From assembly GCA_002067795.1 (NCBI GenBank), contig MVQI01000017.1, positions 1 to 52,950 on the forward strand: a stretch of 52,950 nucleotides of DNA, given 5' to 3'. The position numbers and the translations under genes are program-made. Shown piece after piece: positions 17,072-25,731 of this stretch (the first letter of the stretch is position 1; each line of letters begins with the position of its first letter). The notes under the pieces are model-generated. The model was not told the origin of the DNA. It ran no database searches and saw only the letters and a list, made by a program, of their open reading frames with translations. Source of the DNA: Methanosaeta sp. PtaB.Bin039 (GTDB lineage: Archaea > Halobacteriota > Methanosarcinia > Methanotrichales > Methanotrichaceae).

Positions 17072-17335
17072 ATGGATATAGAGCATATCTACACAGTTCC
17101 CCTGGGCGGGGCAAAGGCGGTCCCCCGCTGGCGCCGGTCCAAACGCGCCATGGAGGAGCTGAAGGCTTTCCTGTCCCGCAACATGAAGGCCCCCGTGGAC
17201 AAGATCAAGATAGACAATGGGCTAAACGAGGTAATCTGGGCCCGAAGCAATGAGAAGCCTCCCCTTCAGGTACGCGTGAAGGCTGTTAAGTTCGAGGACG
17301 GCGGGGTAGAGGCGGAGTTCGCCGGTGACCGATAG
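17072..17335 (+). CDS. rpl31e: Ribosomal protein L31e
   Basis: An 87-residue large-subunit protein of archaea and eukaryotes located near the tunnel exit. The family pattern is IYTVPLGGAKAVPRWRRSKRAM, then FLSRNMKAPVDKIKIDNGLNEVIWAR. ATG 17072 follows AAGGTGAC. The spacer before it (17045-17060) is AT-rich. The 3' end overlaps the GTG start of the aIF6 gene, so the two are translationally coupled. Confidence 0.95.
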   Translation: MDIEHIYTVPLGGAKAVPRWRRSKRAMEELKAFLSRNMKAPVDKIKIDNGLNEVIWARSNEKPPLQVRVKAVKFEDGGVEAEFAGDR

Positions 17336-17990
17336 AAGGACCCAGATCGCCGGGAACTCCCTGCTGGGCGTCTTCGGGCGATCGACCGAGGCACTCGTAC
17401 TTGTGCCGCCAGAGACAGGGGAGAAGTCCCGTCAGGCGCTGGAGCTGGGACTCAATGTGCCCGTTCGGTCCGTATTCATGGCAGGAAGCTCGGTGCTTGG
17501 ATCCCTGATCGGCGGCAACTCCAATGGATTTGTCGTAACATCCTATGCCTCCGATGACGAGATACGGGCACTGGAGGCGAGCGGCCGGGTCTCGAGGCTG
17601 CCTGGAAAGATCAGCGCCGCCGGAAACGTCATTTTAGCCAACGATACCGCTGCACTGGTCCATCCGGGGCTTACAAGCAGGGCAGTGGAGCAGATCTCCG
17701 AGACACTGGGAGTGGATGTGCGCAAGGGCACAATTGGCGGCCTGCGTACCGTTGGGATGGCTGCAGTGGCGACCAACCGGGGGATCCTGGCCCATCCTCG
17801 AATCAGCGAAGCCGAGATCGCGGTTCTGGAAAACCTGTTCAGCCTCCCGGTCGACGTCGGCACGGTCAACTTCGGATCGCCTCTGGTGGGCTCCGGGATC
17901 CTGGCAAACAGCCATGGGTACATGGCTGGGGCAAAGACCACCGGGCCAGAGCTGGGCCGAATAGAGTCCGCACTGGGATTCCTGGCCTGA
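17325..17990 (+). CDS. eif6: Translation initiation factor aIF6
   Basis: Binds the large subunit at L14/L24e and blocks joining with the small subunit; a factor of ribosome biogenesis and anti-association. The 221 residues form the fivefold pseudosymmetric propeller: repeated GNS/GSSVLGSLIGGNSNGF, GNVILANDTAALVHPGL, VGMAAVATNRGILAHPR and GILANSHGYMAG segments. GTG 17325 overlaps the end of rpl31e by 11 bases. Followed by rplX. Confidence 0.95.
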   Translation: MTDRRTQIAGNSLLGVFGRSTEALVLVPPETGEKSRQALELGLNVPVRSVFMAGSSVLGSLIGGNSNGFVVTSYASDDEIRALEASGRVSRLPGKISAAGNVILANDTAALVHPGLTSRAVEQISETLGVDVRKGTIGGLRTVGMAAVATNRGILAHPRISEAEIAVLENLFSLPVDVGTVNFGSPLVGSGILANSHGYMAGAKTTGPELGRIESALGFLA

Positions 17991-18043
17991 TCAGATGCGG
18001 GTCTGAAAACCCGAGAAAGATATAGTCGTCGTGGGTGGATTTA

Positions 18044-18232
18044 ATGGGCAATTACGTCATCAAGGGCAGCTTCAAGGCTGGCACCATAGGCAACGTCTGG
18101 AAGAGCTTCACCAAGATCGTGGAGAGCAACAACGAGAAGAACGCCATAGAGAAAGGGTACTCCCTGATGGGCAGCGAACACGGCCTTTCCAGGGGCCTGA
18201 TCAAAATCGATGAGGTGAAGTCCGTTGAGTGA
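18044..18232 (+). CDS. rplX: Ribosomal protein LX (L18a/L20e family)
   Basis: A 62-residue archaeal LX protein, the short form of eukaryotic L18a/eL20. Seen: NYVIKGSFKAGTIGNVWKSF, ESNNEKNAIEKGYSLMGSEH and the end GLIKIDEVKSV. ATG 18044 follows GGTGGAT closely; GTG 18035 is an alternative start. AAGATATAG at about 18017-18025 could be an internal promoter. Its 3' end overlaps the TTG start of the prefoldin gene by 8 bases. Confidence 0.92.
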   Translation: MGNYVIKGSFKAGTIGNVWKSFTKIVESNNEKNAIEKGYSLMGSEHGLSRGLIKIDEVKSVE

Positions 18233-18683
18233 ACCGTCCGGAGGGCCTGTGACCGAGGATCAGGTCAGGCAGCTCCTTTCGGCCTACCAGCAATATCAGG
18301 CGGAAGCAGACGCCCTGGTCAGGCAGCTATCCCTGGCTCAGATGACCGAACAGGGCCTGGGCCGGGCGGTAACAGCAGTGGAGGCACTCTCCTCCGCTCA
18401 GGTGGACCAGGAGATCCTGGTGCCCATCGGGTCTGGCTCCTATGCCTACGCCAAGCTGGCCTCTACCGACAGGATAATCCTGAACGTGGGTGGCGGCGTC
18501 TCACTGGACAAGCCAGTGGACCAGGCACTCGAGACGCTGAAGAAGCGGCGGGCAGAGATCGGGGAAGGGGTGCGCAAGCTGGGCGAGGCAGTGTCCAAGG
18601 TGGAGGGGGAGATGGCCCAGATCCAGTCGGTCATAGAGCAGCTGGAGCACGCCGCCGCCGGGAGCGAGGGCGTTGTTCAATAA
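18225..18683 (+). CDS. pfdA: Prefoldin alpha subunit
   Basis: Chaperone subunit that forms, with four beta subunits, a jellyfish-like hexamer delivering unfolded proteins to the thermosome. The 152 residues have the expected layout: N-terminal coil (VRQLLSAYQQYQAEADALVRQL), a central beta-hairpin with EILVPIGSGSYAYAKL and VGGGVSLDKPVDQALE, and a C-terminal coil. TTG 18225 overlaps rplX and the 3' end overlaps ftsY, showing tight coupling. Order LX, prefoldin, FtsY is conserved in archaea. Confidence 0.94.
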   Translation: MSEPSGGPVTEDQVRQLLSAYQQYQAEADALVRQLSLAQMTEQGLGRAVTAVEALSSAQVDQEILVPIGSGSYAYAKLASTDRIILNVGGGVSLDKPVDQALETLKKRRAEIGEGVRKLGEAVSKVEGEMAQIQSVIEQLEHAAAGSEGVVQ

Positions 18684-19803
18684 GCTAAAGGAGAAGCTCT
18701 CCGGCTTCAAGGAGTCCCTGGCCGGCAAGATAAAGGAGAAGGCCAACAACATCGGCGAGACTGCAAAGTCAGTTGGCGGAGGAGGTCTTCCCTTCCAGGA
18801 GCCTCTGGAGGATGCTGCCTCCAGGGCGCAGACCGGTTCAAGCGCGACTGCCTCTGCCCCCCATTCTGAAAAGCCGGCTGTGGCCACCCAGGCCGGTGAG
18901 CCTTCGCGGTCCAGGATATCCTTTGCCGATCGAGCGCGGGCACTGATCTTTGAGCGCGAGGTCATCCTGGACGAAAAAGACCTCCAAGAGCCTCTGTGGG
19001 CACTGGAGATGGCCCTGCTTGAGAGCGACGTTGCCCTCCCGGTGGCAGAGGAGATCGTAACCTCCATCCGGCAGGAGCTCGTGGGCCAGAAGAAGAAGAT
19101 CGGCTCCGATACAGGCCAGCTGGCTGAAGGCGCTCTTAAAAACGCCATCCTCAAGGTTCTATCCAGGAACTTGATGGATTTCGACCAGTTCATGAAGGAG
19201 TCGAGCAAGCCTGTCAAGATACTGTTCGTCGGAGTCAACGGCACCGGCAAGACCACCAGCATAGCCAAGGTGGCCAAGTACCTGAAGGATCGGGGTTACT
19301 CGGTAGTCATGGCGGCAGGCGATACTTTCCGGGCCGGAGCGGTGGAACAGATGGAGGTGCATGGGGCTCGTCTTGACGTAAAAGTCGTCAAGCACAAGAC
19401 GGGTGGCGATCCCGCAGCCGTGATCTTCGATGCAGTGGAGTATGCCAAAGCCCATAACAAGGACGTGGTCCTGGCAGATACGGCTGGCCGGCTGCATACC
19501 AACATCAACCTCATGGACCAGATGCGAAAGATCGTACGGGTCACAAAGCCCGACCTGATGATCTTCGTTGATGAGGCCATCGCCGGAAACGATGCAGTGG
19601 AGCGTGCGAGGCTCTTCAACCAGTCCGTGCCGATAAGCGGGACGATTCTGACCAAGACCGATGCAGATGCCAAGGGCGGATCTGCAATATCCATCGCTCA
19701 CATCACCGGAAAGCCCATAATCTTCCTGGGCGTGGGCCAGGATTACCCAGATCTCGTCAAATTCGAGCCTGAATGGTTGCTCGATAGGCTATTTGGGGAG
19801 TAG
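18673..19803 (+). CDS. ftsY: Signal recognition particle receptor FtsY
   Basis: Membrane-associated GTPase that receives SRP-ribosome complexes. A charged N-terminal A domain (about residues 1-100, with LKEKLSGFKESLAGKIKEKA) is followed by the NG domain. The GTPase motifs are VNGTGKTTS (about 188-196), MAAGDTFRAGAVEQ (the SRP insertion box), DTAGRLH, TKTDADAKGG and GVGQDYPDL. Length 376 is normal. The TTG start overlaps pfdA by 11 bases. Last gene of the translation cluster; the next gene is on the other strand. Confidence 0.95.
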   Translation: MFNKLKEKLSGFKESLAGKIKEKANNIGETAKSVGGGGLPFQEPLEDAASRAQTGSSATASAPHSEKPAVATQAGEPSRSRISFADRARALIFEREVILDEKDLQEPLWALEMALLESDVALPVAEEIVTSIRQELVGQKKKIGSDTGQLAEGALKNAILKVLSRNLMDFDQFMKESSKPVKILFVGVNGTGKTTSIAKVAKYLKDRGYSVVMAAGDTFRAGAVEQMEVHGARLDVKVVKHKTGGDPAAVIFDAVEYAKAHNKDVVLADTAGRLHTNINLMDQMRKIVRVTKPDLMIFVDEAIAGNDAVERARLFNQSVPISGTILTKTDADAKGGSAISIAHITGKPIIFLGVGQDYPDLVKFEPEWLLDRLFGE

Positions 19804-20037
19804 CTCACCCATTTATTTGGGCCAGTCCTGCCATCCCTCGCCCTTCCAAGAAAAAAACCGGTTGCGATCAGAGGGATTAGGATATGTTCGCAAATAGAGC
19901 TGCGTGCAGGGCCAGGCAGGACGCCTCCGCACACTCGGTGCAACCGCGGGAGCGAGACGGCAATCAGCAGGCTTATGCGGCTCACGGTCTATGCGCGATC
20001 TCTCGGGATCTTATTGGGATCGCATGGAAAAGCCGGA

Positions 20038-20757
20038 TCATATCATCCTGTCCTCTTCCAGCTCCTCCTCGTGATCGTAGCGCAGCGGCACTGCCATCAT
20101 GTACTCTCGGATCATCAGGGGAAATGCGCGTGACTCCATGAAGCGCAATCCCAGCTGTTCCGACCACCTCTGAATCCCAAGATCCTGTGATACAACGGCA
20201 GCATCAAGATCCTTGGCCAGCAGGAGAACATCGATATCAGGCGCGCTGTCCAGTATGCCGTAACGAAGCGCTGACCTGTATTTCTCCCGGAACTTCCTGA
20301 CGATGCTTCCGATGACCTCCCTCTCTATCTCCTCCTTCATCTCAGGCAGGCTCTGATCGCCACCGCTTAGGGCAATGCAGCGCGATACCGCTTCCCAGAT
20401 GGCCTCCTCGGATACGTTCATCCCCTTGTTTATGCGGCCCCGCATGTAATCAACGTACTCGTAGAATATCTTGGATGGGATCTTGACCTTGTAGCGGTCG
20501 GGTGTCTTCTTAACCAGCCAGGTGTCCACCTTGCTCATGACCGATGAGTTGCAGTTGTTATTGCGGGCGAACTCCTTGATCTCGCTATAGACGGATGGAT
20601 ATGGGACGTAGCAGCTGATCCCCAGGTACAGCCTTGCCTGAGCCACCCGCTCCAAAATAGCGCTCATTCCATCGCAGATATTGCTGCAACCCTCGTTCTC
20701 CCAGGCCTGGGTATCGGTGAGGGCTGTTGTGTCAAGGACGAACCTCTGGCGAAGCAT
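20038..20757 (-). CDS. RNA-free ribonuclease P, HARP family (PIN domain; formerly 'RNA ligase partner')
   Basis: A 239-residue PIN-domain protein of the UPF0278 family, whose Aquifex member was shown to be the minimal protein-only RNase P (HARP); archaeal members often coexist with the RNA-based enzyme. The metal-site acids are visible: FVLDTTALTD at the N-terminus and APDIDVLLLAKDLDAAVVSQDLGIQRW near residues 190-216. A helical protrusion lies between. It would trim tRNA 5' leaders. The minus-strand TATA (TTTAATATAAG, 20774-20786) lies about 25 bases before the ATG, so the mRNA is probably leaderless. Name and function follow the family, not any experiment here. Confidence 0.87.
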   Translation of the reverse strand: MLRQRFVLDTTALTDTQAWENEGCSNICDGMSAILERVAQARLYLGISCYVPYPSVYSEIKEFARNNNCNSSVMSKVDTWLVKKTPDRYKVKIPSKIFYEYVDYMRGRINKGMNVSEEAIWEAVSRCIALSGGDQSLPEMKEEIEREVIGSIVRKFREKYRSALRYGILDSAPDIDVLLLAKDLDAAVVSQDLGIQRWSEQLGLRFMESRAFPLMIREYMMAVPLRYDHEEELEEDRMI

Positions 20758-20992
20758 CGCATTATGCTATGCTAATCTTATATTAAAACGCGAGTCATCC
20801 TGAATAATGCCGGACCAATCCGTCTTGATGCCAAAGACCGGTCTCTTTCTTGAACTGCAGTCCGCTTTATGATGACTGTTTCTGATAAAAGGAAGCGCCT
20901 GGTCAAGCAGGCACCTGATCCGAGGTCTCGAAATGAATGCAACATTTCGTGGATGATTATTAATATGCCTTGTCCAGATCAAATGCCTTTCT
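20758..20992. promoter_or_regulatory. Divergent promoters of HARP and NrpRII-like genes
   Basis: On the minus strand TTTAATATAAG (20774-20786) serves the HARP gene. On the plus strand ATTATTAATATG (20956-20967) would start transcription near 20985, close to GTG 20993. The centre shows no clear operator; a GGAA-N6-TTCC NrpR site was not seen. Confidence 0.5.
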
Positions 20993-21715
20993 GTGGCAGC
21001 GGACTTTCTGCTATTTACCCTGGCAAGGATTGAAAACCTGATGCATCAGGTCACTCTGGATCCTCGCACCCGTTCGGGCCGGATCATCACAAACTCCTCT
21101 TACGTACCACGCTCCGAGATCGACGCCGCTTTGGAGGTCTTCCACGATGCCGTGACATCCGGGCTGGCCGTCTGCCCGCTGATCAAGCTGGAGGACATGG
21201 GCAGTCGATTCCGAATTTACACCACATGCAGCATGACCATCGACGGCTATCTTCTCAAACACGGCATCCCTGTCCGCCCCAAGGGCGGCGGCATAATCGA
21301 GGTGGTGGACCGCCAGACCCTCCGCTTCACGGAGATGCTCATGTACTGGGCAACCACCATCGATCCCATCGATATCCTCATCTCTCAGGAGCTGACCGGA
21401 ATCCTCGGCATGATGCAGACCGGCAACGGCCGCATCCTCGGAAACCTCCACGAGGCCCCAATGCTTGCGAGGGACAGGATAGAGGAACTGCTGGATGAGC
21501 TTGCTGATGCGGAGTTTACCGGCGTGCTTGAGCTGGGAGAGCCGAATATGGATGTCCTCGGAGTGCCGGTTGAGCGTGACCACCTGGGCATCGCCCTGGT
21601 CGGTGGCACCAACCTGGCAGCGGCAGCCCTGGAATATGGGATAGACATCAAGACCGACTCGATATCAGGCTTAACCGACCTCTCTGAGATGCAGCCCATC
21701 GAAGACCTGATCTAG
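20993..21715 (+). CDS. NrpRII-like effector-binding protein (DUF128 only)
   Basis: A 240-residue protein made of a single DUF128 (NrpR regulatory) domain, without the winged helix of the full nitrogen repressor NrpR. Seen: VTLDPRTRSGRIITNSSYV, EVFHDAVTSGLAVCPLIKL, CSMTIDGYLLKHGIPVRPKGGGIIEV and VGGTNLAAAALEYGI. In Methanosarcina the repressor is split into NrpRI (DNA-binding) and NrpRII (effector-binding, 2-oxoglutarate responsive); this gene fits NrpRII, with NrpRI expected elsewhere. GTG 20993 is near the predicted transcription start; ATG 21041 (MHQVTLDP), preceded by AAGGA, is a credible alternative. Confidence 0.75.
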   Translation: MAADFLLFTLARIENLMHQVTLDPRTRSGRIITNSSYVPRSEIDAALEVFHDAVTSGLAVCPLIKLEDMGSRFRIYTTCSMTIDGYLLKHGIPVRPKGGGIIEVVDRQTLRFTEMLMYWATTIDPIDILISQELTGILGMMQTGNGRILGNLHEAPMLARDRIEELLDELADAEFTGVLELGEPNMDVLGVPVERDHLGIALVGGTNLAAAALEYGIDIKTDSISGLTDLSEMQPIEDLI

Positions 21716-21716
21716 G

Positions 21717-21949
21717 GCGGAACCTGATGTTTGGTCCATGAGGACGTATCCGAGGATAGGGCAGCCTCACTTCCCATCTCCAATTCCTCCTCGGACTTAA
21801 AACCATCCGCAGCAAACCACATCCTCTCACATTCGTCTGCATGTTGTCTGCCGGCTTAGGGCTACCATATGCCTGGCCATCCGTGAGTGTGCCTGGCATA
21901 AATCGCCTATGCGAAATCATTATAATTTTGAGATCTTTACCTACTTGTC
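21717..21949 (+). promoter_or_regulatory. polX promoter (probably leaderless mRNA)
   Basis: ATTATAATTTTG at about 21918-21929 is a TATA box about 26 bases before GTG 21950, and no ribosome site lies between. This fits a leaderless transcript. Confidence 0.5.
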
Positions 21950-23665
21950 GTGAAGAACAAGGAGATCGCTGAGCTGCTCTATGATATGGGGGAGCTCCTG
22001 GAGCTCAAGGGCGAGAACCGCTTCAAGATCATAGCTTACGGCAAGGCAGCCAGGGCTGTTGAGTCCCTCCAGGAGGACGTCGAGGCTGTCTGGCAGAGGG
22101 AGGAGCTGGACAGGATTCCGGGAGTTGGGCGGGCCATCGCCGAAAAGATCGCCGAGTACCTGCAGACTGGAAGGATGCGGGCTTACGACGATCTAGTCTC
22201 GGAGACTCCGGCTGGCCAAAGAGAGCTTCTTCAGGTTGCGGGGATCGGTCCCAAGACCGTTGCCCTCATTCATGAGAAGCTCGGCGTCTCAACGCTGGAC
22301 GAGCTTGAGGCAGCCGCCAGGCAGCATCGTATCCGACGACTGCCACGAATGGGGCCAACCCGGGAGGCCAACATACTGCGTGCAGTCGAGCGGTATCGCA
22401 AGCGTTCAAGCCGCATCCCGTTGAGCATCGCAGCTCCTCTGGTGGAGGAGATAGTCTCCTATCTGCGCCGCATAGACGGACTGGATAACATCACTCCTGC
22501 CGGCAGCTTTCGAAGGGGAAGAGAGACTGTCGGCGACATCGACATCCTGGCCACCTCATCCCGCCCACAGGAAGTCATAGCCTCTTTCGTTCGCATGCCA
22601 ATGGTCGAGGAGGTCCTCGGCAAAGGCCCCACCAAGGCGAGCGTTATCGTCAGGGAGACGGTTCAGGTCGATCTTCGGATCGTGGAGCCTCGTTCGTATG
22701 GGACGGTTGTCCAGTATTTCACGGGCTCCAAGGAGCATAATGTAAAGCTTCGTGGGATCGCCCTTCAAAGGGGCTACTCTCTGAGCGAGTACTCGCTCAA
22801 GAGGACATCCACCGGCGAAGAGCTTTACTTCGACCGGGAGGAGGACGTATATGCAGCCATTGGGATTCCCTACATACCTCCGGAGCTGCGGGAAGACCGG
22901 GGGGAGGTGGAAGCTGCCATGGCAGGCCGATTGCCTCATCTGGTTGAGCAGGCCGACATCCTCGGCGATCTGCACGTCCACAGCTCCTGGTCTGACGGCC
23001 GGGGCAGCATAGAGGACCTGGCCCTGGCAGCCGGAGACCTTGGCTATCATTACCTGGCACTCTGCGACCACTCGCCATCTGTGGGCATAGCCGGCGGGCT
23101 ATCAGAGGAGCGGCTGCAAGAGAAGATGGCAGCCATCGACAGGTTCAACGAGGCCGGCGAAGGGCCAACCATACTCAAGGGGACCGAGGTGGACATCAGG
23201 GCTGACGGCACGCTTGACTATCCAGACTCCCTGCTGGAGAAGTGCGATCTTGTGGTGGCTGCCATCCACATGGGATTCTCGCAGAAGGAGCGGGATATCA
23301 ACGGCCGTCTGATCGCGGCCATGGAGAACGAGCATGTGGATGTGATAGCACACCCCACAGGCAGGCTGATCGGGAGGCGGGAAGCTTACCAGGTGGATCT
23401 CCAGGCTGTATTGGAGGCGGCTGCCAGGACCGGGACGATCATGGAGATCAACTCCCATCCTTCCAGGCTCGATCTGGACGACCTGTGGTCCAGGAAGGCC
23501 AAGGAGCTGGGGGTGGATATAGCAATCAATACCGATTCTCATTCCCCAGACCAGCTCCGCCTGATGTCCTTTGGGGTGACCGTGGCGAGGCGTGGCTGGC
23601 TGGAGCCGCAAAACGTGGTGAACACCCTGACTCTTCCCAGTCTTCTGGATAGGCTTGGTCTATGA
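21950..23665 (+). CDS. polX: DNA polymerase X with PHP exonuclease domain
   Basis: Gap-filling repair polymerase. The 571 residues hold an N-terminal helix-hairpin-helix 8-kDa domain (LKGENRFKIIAYGKAARAVESL; two HhH: IPGVGRAIAEKI and VAGIGPKTVALI), the nucleotidyltransferase palm with GDIDILATS carrying the metal Asp pair (about residues 194-202), and a C-terminal PHP domain (from about 338) with DLHVHSSWSDG, LCDHS and NTDSHSPDQLRLM metal ligands, which gives 3'-5' exonuclease and end-processing activity. The fusion is the standard prokaryotic PolX layout. GTG start; the stop overlaps the next ATG (ATGA). Confidence 0.94.
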   Translation: MKNKEIAELLYDMGELLELKGENRFKIIAYGKAARAVESLQEDVEAVWQREELDRIPGVGRAIAEKIAEYLQTGRMRAYDDLVSETPAGQRELLQVAGIGPKTVALIHEKLGVSTLDELEAAARQHRIRRLPRMGPTREANILRAVERYRKRSSRIPLSIAAPLVEEIVSYLRRIDGLDNITPAGSFRRGRETVGDIDILATSSRPQEVIASFVRMPMVEEVLGKGPTKASVIVRETVQVDLRIVEPRSYGTVVQYFTGSKEHNVKLRGIALQRGYSLSEYSLKRTSTGEELYFDREEDVYAAIGIPYIPPELREDRGEVEAAMAGRLPHLVEQADILGDLHVHSSWSDGRGSIEDLALAAGDLGYHYLALCDHSPSVGIAGGLSEERLQEKMAAIDRFNEAGEGPTILKGTEVDIRADGTLDYPDSLLEKCDLVVAAIHMGFSQKERDINGRLIAAMENEHVDVIAHPTGRLIGRREAYQVDLQAVLEAAARTGTIMEINSHPSRLDLDDLWSRKAKELGVDIAINTDSHSPDQLRLMSFGVTVARRGWLEPQNVVNTLTLPSLLDRLGL

Positions 23666-24306
23666 TCGAGCATGGAGGATTTCGTGTGGCCGATCGAGAT
23701 GGCGTTGACGAAAGGATGAACAACACAGGCGATGGGCCGAGGTGGGTGGGCCACCGTCACGGCCGATGCACCGGCAGGGACGTACTGCCTCCTGATCGAG
23801 TCGTGGCCGAGCTCGATCTGCGGCCAGGCGATGTTCTCCTGGACGTTGGGTGTGGCGAGGGGGATATATCCCTGCCAGCATCAGACGACGCAGGCCTGAT
23901 CTATGCGATCGATCATGATGCAAGAGCCGTGGAACTGCTAGGGGCAGAGGCAATCCGTCGTGGCATCATGAACATAGTCCCCTTGAAGGCCGATCTCCTT
24001 GCAGCCTGGCCTATCCGGGAAGGAACCGTGGATATCGTGCTGATCGCAAACATCCTTCATGGATTTTCAGAAGGGGAGATGGGCCGGGTGATTCAGGAGG
24101 CTGTACGGGTGCTTCGCCCAACTGGTCGGGTGGCGGTCGTGGAGTTCAGGAGGGAAAAGAGCCCTGCTGGCCCGTCCCTGCGCATAAGGCTTGAACCTGA
24201 TCGGGTGATGGAGCTTCTCGAGGCGCGCGGGCTGCTGGTAAAGGCTCATGCAGATGTAGGGCCTCATCATTACATGATCAAGGCGATGAAGCGAAAAGAG
24301 ATCTGA
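23662..24306 (+). CDS. Class I SAM-dependent methyltransferase
   Basis: A 214-residue methyltransferase with motif I VLLDVGCGEGDISLPAS (about residues 58-74), acidic AIDHDARAVELL and a VDIVLIANILHGF segment, closest in form to the UbiE-like group. The first 40 residues (Arg/Asp-rich, GHRHGRCTGRDVLPPD) are not part of the fold. The substrate is unknown. ATG 23662 overlaps the polX stop by 4 bases, so it is co-transcribed with polX, though no functional tie is evident. Confidence 0.82.
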   Translation: MIEHGGFRVADRDGVDERMNNTGDGPRWVGHRHGRCTGRDVLPPDRVVAELDLRPGDVLLDVGCGEGDISLPASDDAGLIYAIDHDARAVELLGAEAIRRGIMNIVPLKADLLAAWPIREGTVDIVLIANILHGFSEGEMGRVIQEAVRVLRPTGRVAVVEFRREKSPAGPSLRIRLEPDRVMELLEARGLLVKAHADVGPHHYMIKAMKRKEI

Positions 24307-24830
24307 ACTCATTCTTTTGGCGTCTTTTTATGATTGCCGCCCAAACAGGCCTTGGGGTCCATGAAATCTTGGCATCGGAGGCGACCGGCATCTCAAAGCG
24401 ACGCTGGGTCAAGTCCGCCCGCGCCGGACCAGCAGATAGTCCATCTGCTATCCTATTCTCGCGGGGCCGGGCCCATAAGATATATCCTGTTCGGCCGGGT
24501 ATAGGTATCGATATCTTCTCTTTTACGTCTGACCTGCGAAGAATTCTATATAGAGTATTTTCTGTACTTATGGCTATTTAGTAAATTAAGATTAAGTATA
24601 TAAAAGGTGGTTCCAGTCTCTTGATAGATGAAACCGGAAATGGCAGACCTGATTGATTTGCCAGCAGCTTCATCCACTTGTAAAGGGATGAGCCAAGCTC
24701 GACCGGTCGCTCATCAACACTCTTATTCCGCTATCCGGGCGCCTCCCGGAGATCATCCAGTCTCTCCATCTTGTGGCCGGATGATATCTTGCGGCTTTGC
24801 ATGTGTAGGGCAGAAATCTTGGTGGTGGAG
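24307..24830 (+). promoter_or_regulatory. Long gene-free leader with strong TATA box
   Basis: AGTATATAAAAGG at about 24594-24606 is one of the best TATA boxes in the window; transcription would start near 24628. An ATG lies exactly there (24628) and opens a 69-codon frame to 24837 whose product does not look like a real protein. Upstream, AGCAGAT (24431-24437) and ATCTGCT (24443-24449) form a perfect short hairpin. A T run near 24323-24328 may terminate the previous operon. Confidence 0.45.
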
Positions 24831-25310
24831 ATGCTAACGTCTATTAATACCGGACTTTATTCAGCAGGCGATGATTTGCTGGGCGTTATCGATTACTATG
24901 AGTCTCTCTTTTCGAGAAGCGGGCTTGAGGCCAGGGGATCGGAGTTCCGGGCCTGGGAGTTGAGCATGATGGTAGATGTGGTAAAACTGCTGCATATTCC
25001 CGACTCCATGAAGGACGAATTGCTCACCTCCATCGTCCGAGCCTGGCGGTTGGACCTGGCAGAGCCTGCTGGAGATCAGATATCGGCTGCGCTGCAGAAG
25101 ATGGAGGAGATCCGTCAGGGAGTTGCCTGGATCAGAGCCAATCCTGGTCCGAACAGCCAGCACCTGTTGGATGCAACGGCACTGCTTTCCCTGCCGATGA
25201 GGAAGGTCGACCTCAAGGAGGATAGAGCCCAGGATGTGCAGGATCTGCTCAGAGCAGTTGTGGCCGACCTTAGGTCCCGAATGGTGGAGTGCTGCGGCCA
25301 GGCTCGCTAA
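24831..25310 (+). CDS. Unknown helical protein
   Basis: I do not recognise this family. The 159 residues from ATG 24831 (MLTSINTGLYSAGDDLLGVI) are predicted mostly helical, soluble and slightly acidic, with no signal peptide, metal motif or repeat. GGTGGTGGAG at 24821-24830 precedes the start. It is probably transcribed from the strong TATA box near 24600 with a 200-base leader. It stands alone between the polX unit and a decayed TnpB. Confidence 0.6.
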   Translation: MLTSINTGLYSAGDDLLGVIDYYESLFSRSGLEARGSEFRAWELSMMVDVVKLLHIPDSMKDELLTSIVRAWRLDLAEPAGDQISAALQKMEEIRQGVAWIRANPGPNSQHLLDATALLSLPMRKVDLKEDRAQDVQDLLRAVVADLRSRMVECCGQAR

Positions 25311-25484
25311 GGATATCCCGCGTCCTGCTCATTTCCTGCAGGCCATGTCTTGTCTCTGGTATCTCTGAGCCCACCGGTTCTCCTCAGTGGCGGTCTTAGG
25401 CTTGTCGCAGCTTCCTGAGGCGCCCGGGCGCGAGGATGGCGTCGCCTGTGTTTCTGTCCCTGCGGTGTCCTGCATCTTCCCATC

Positions 25485-25731
25485 TTGCCTATCTACAAAG
25501 CGTTAGGTGCTGGCAGGAATGTTGTACTTGTCAATCCCATGAATACATCTCAGATGTGTTTTTCAGTCCGTGGCCAGATAGTCAAAAAGGATCTCTCTAT
25601 CAGAGTCCATGATTGCCCTTACTGCGGCTTGACTCTGGTAGAGATCTTAATTCTTCGAGGAATACTCTGAGATCGGGATTACAATCTCTGGCGCAAGCCT
25701 AGATGCCCGCCAATTTATTGGCGGGAGTAGT
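25485..25731 (+). pseudogene. Decayed TnpB (IS200/IS605-type) C-terminus
   Basis: The frame reads YKALGAGRNVVLVNPMNTSQ and then IVKKDLSIRVHDCPYCGLTL, matching the C-terminal zinc-finger region of the TnpB at 52634-52950. The first zinc CxxC is destroyed (CFSVRG in place of CSGCG). Near 25638 one base is missing: shifting frame restores RDLNSSRNTLRSGLQSLAQA, the counterpart of the last RuvC motif, which normally carries the catalytic Asp (RDLNAAKNILRLGLQSL in the edge copy). The N-terminal part is absent. TnpB is an RNA-guided nuclease of transposons; this copy cannot be active. Confidence 0.85.
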
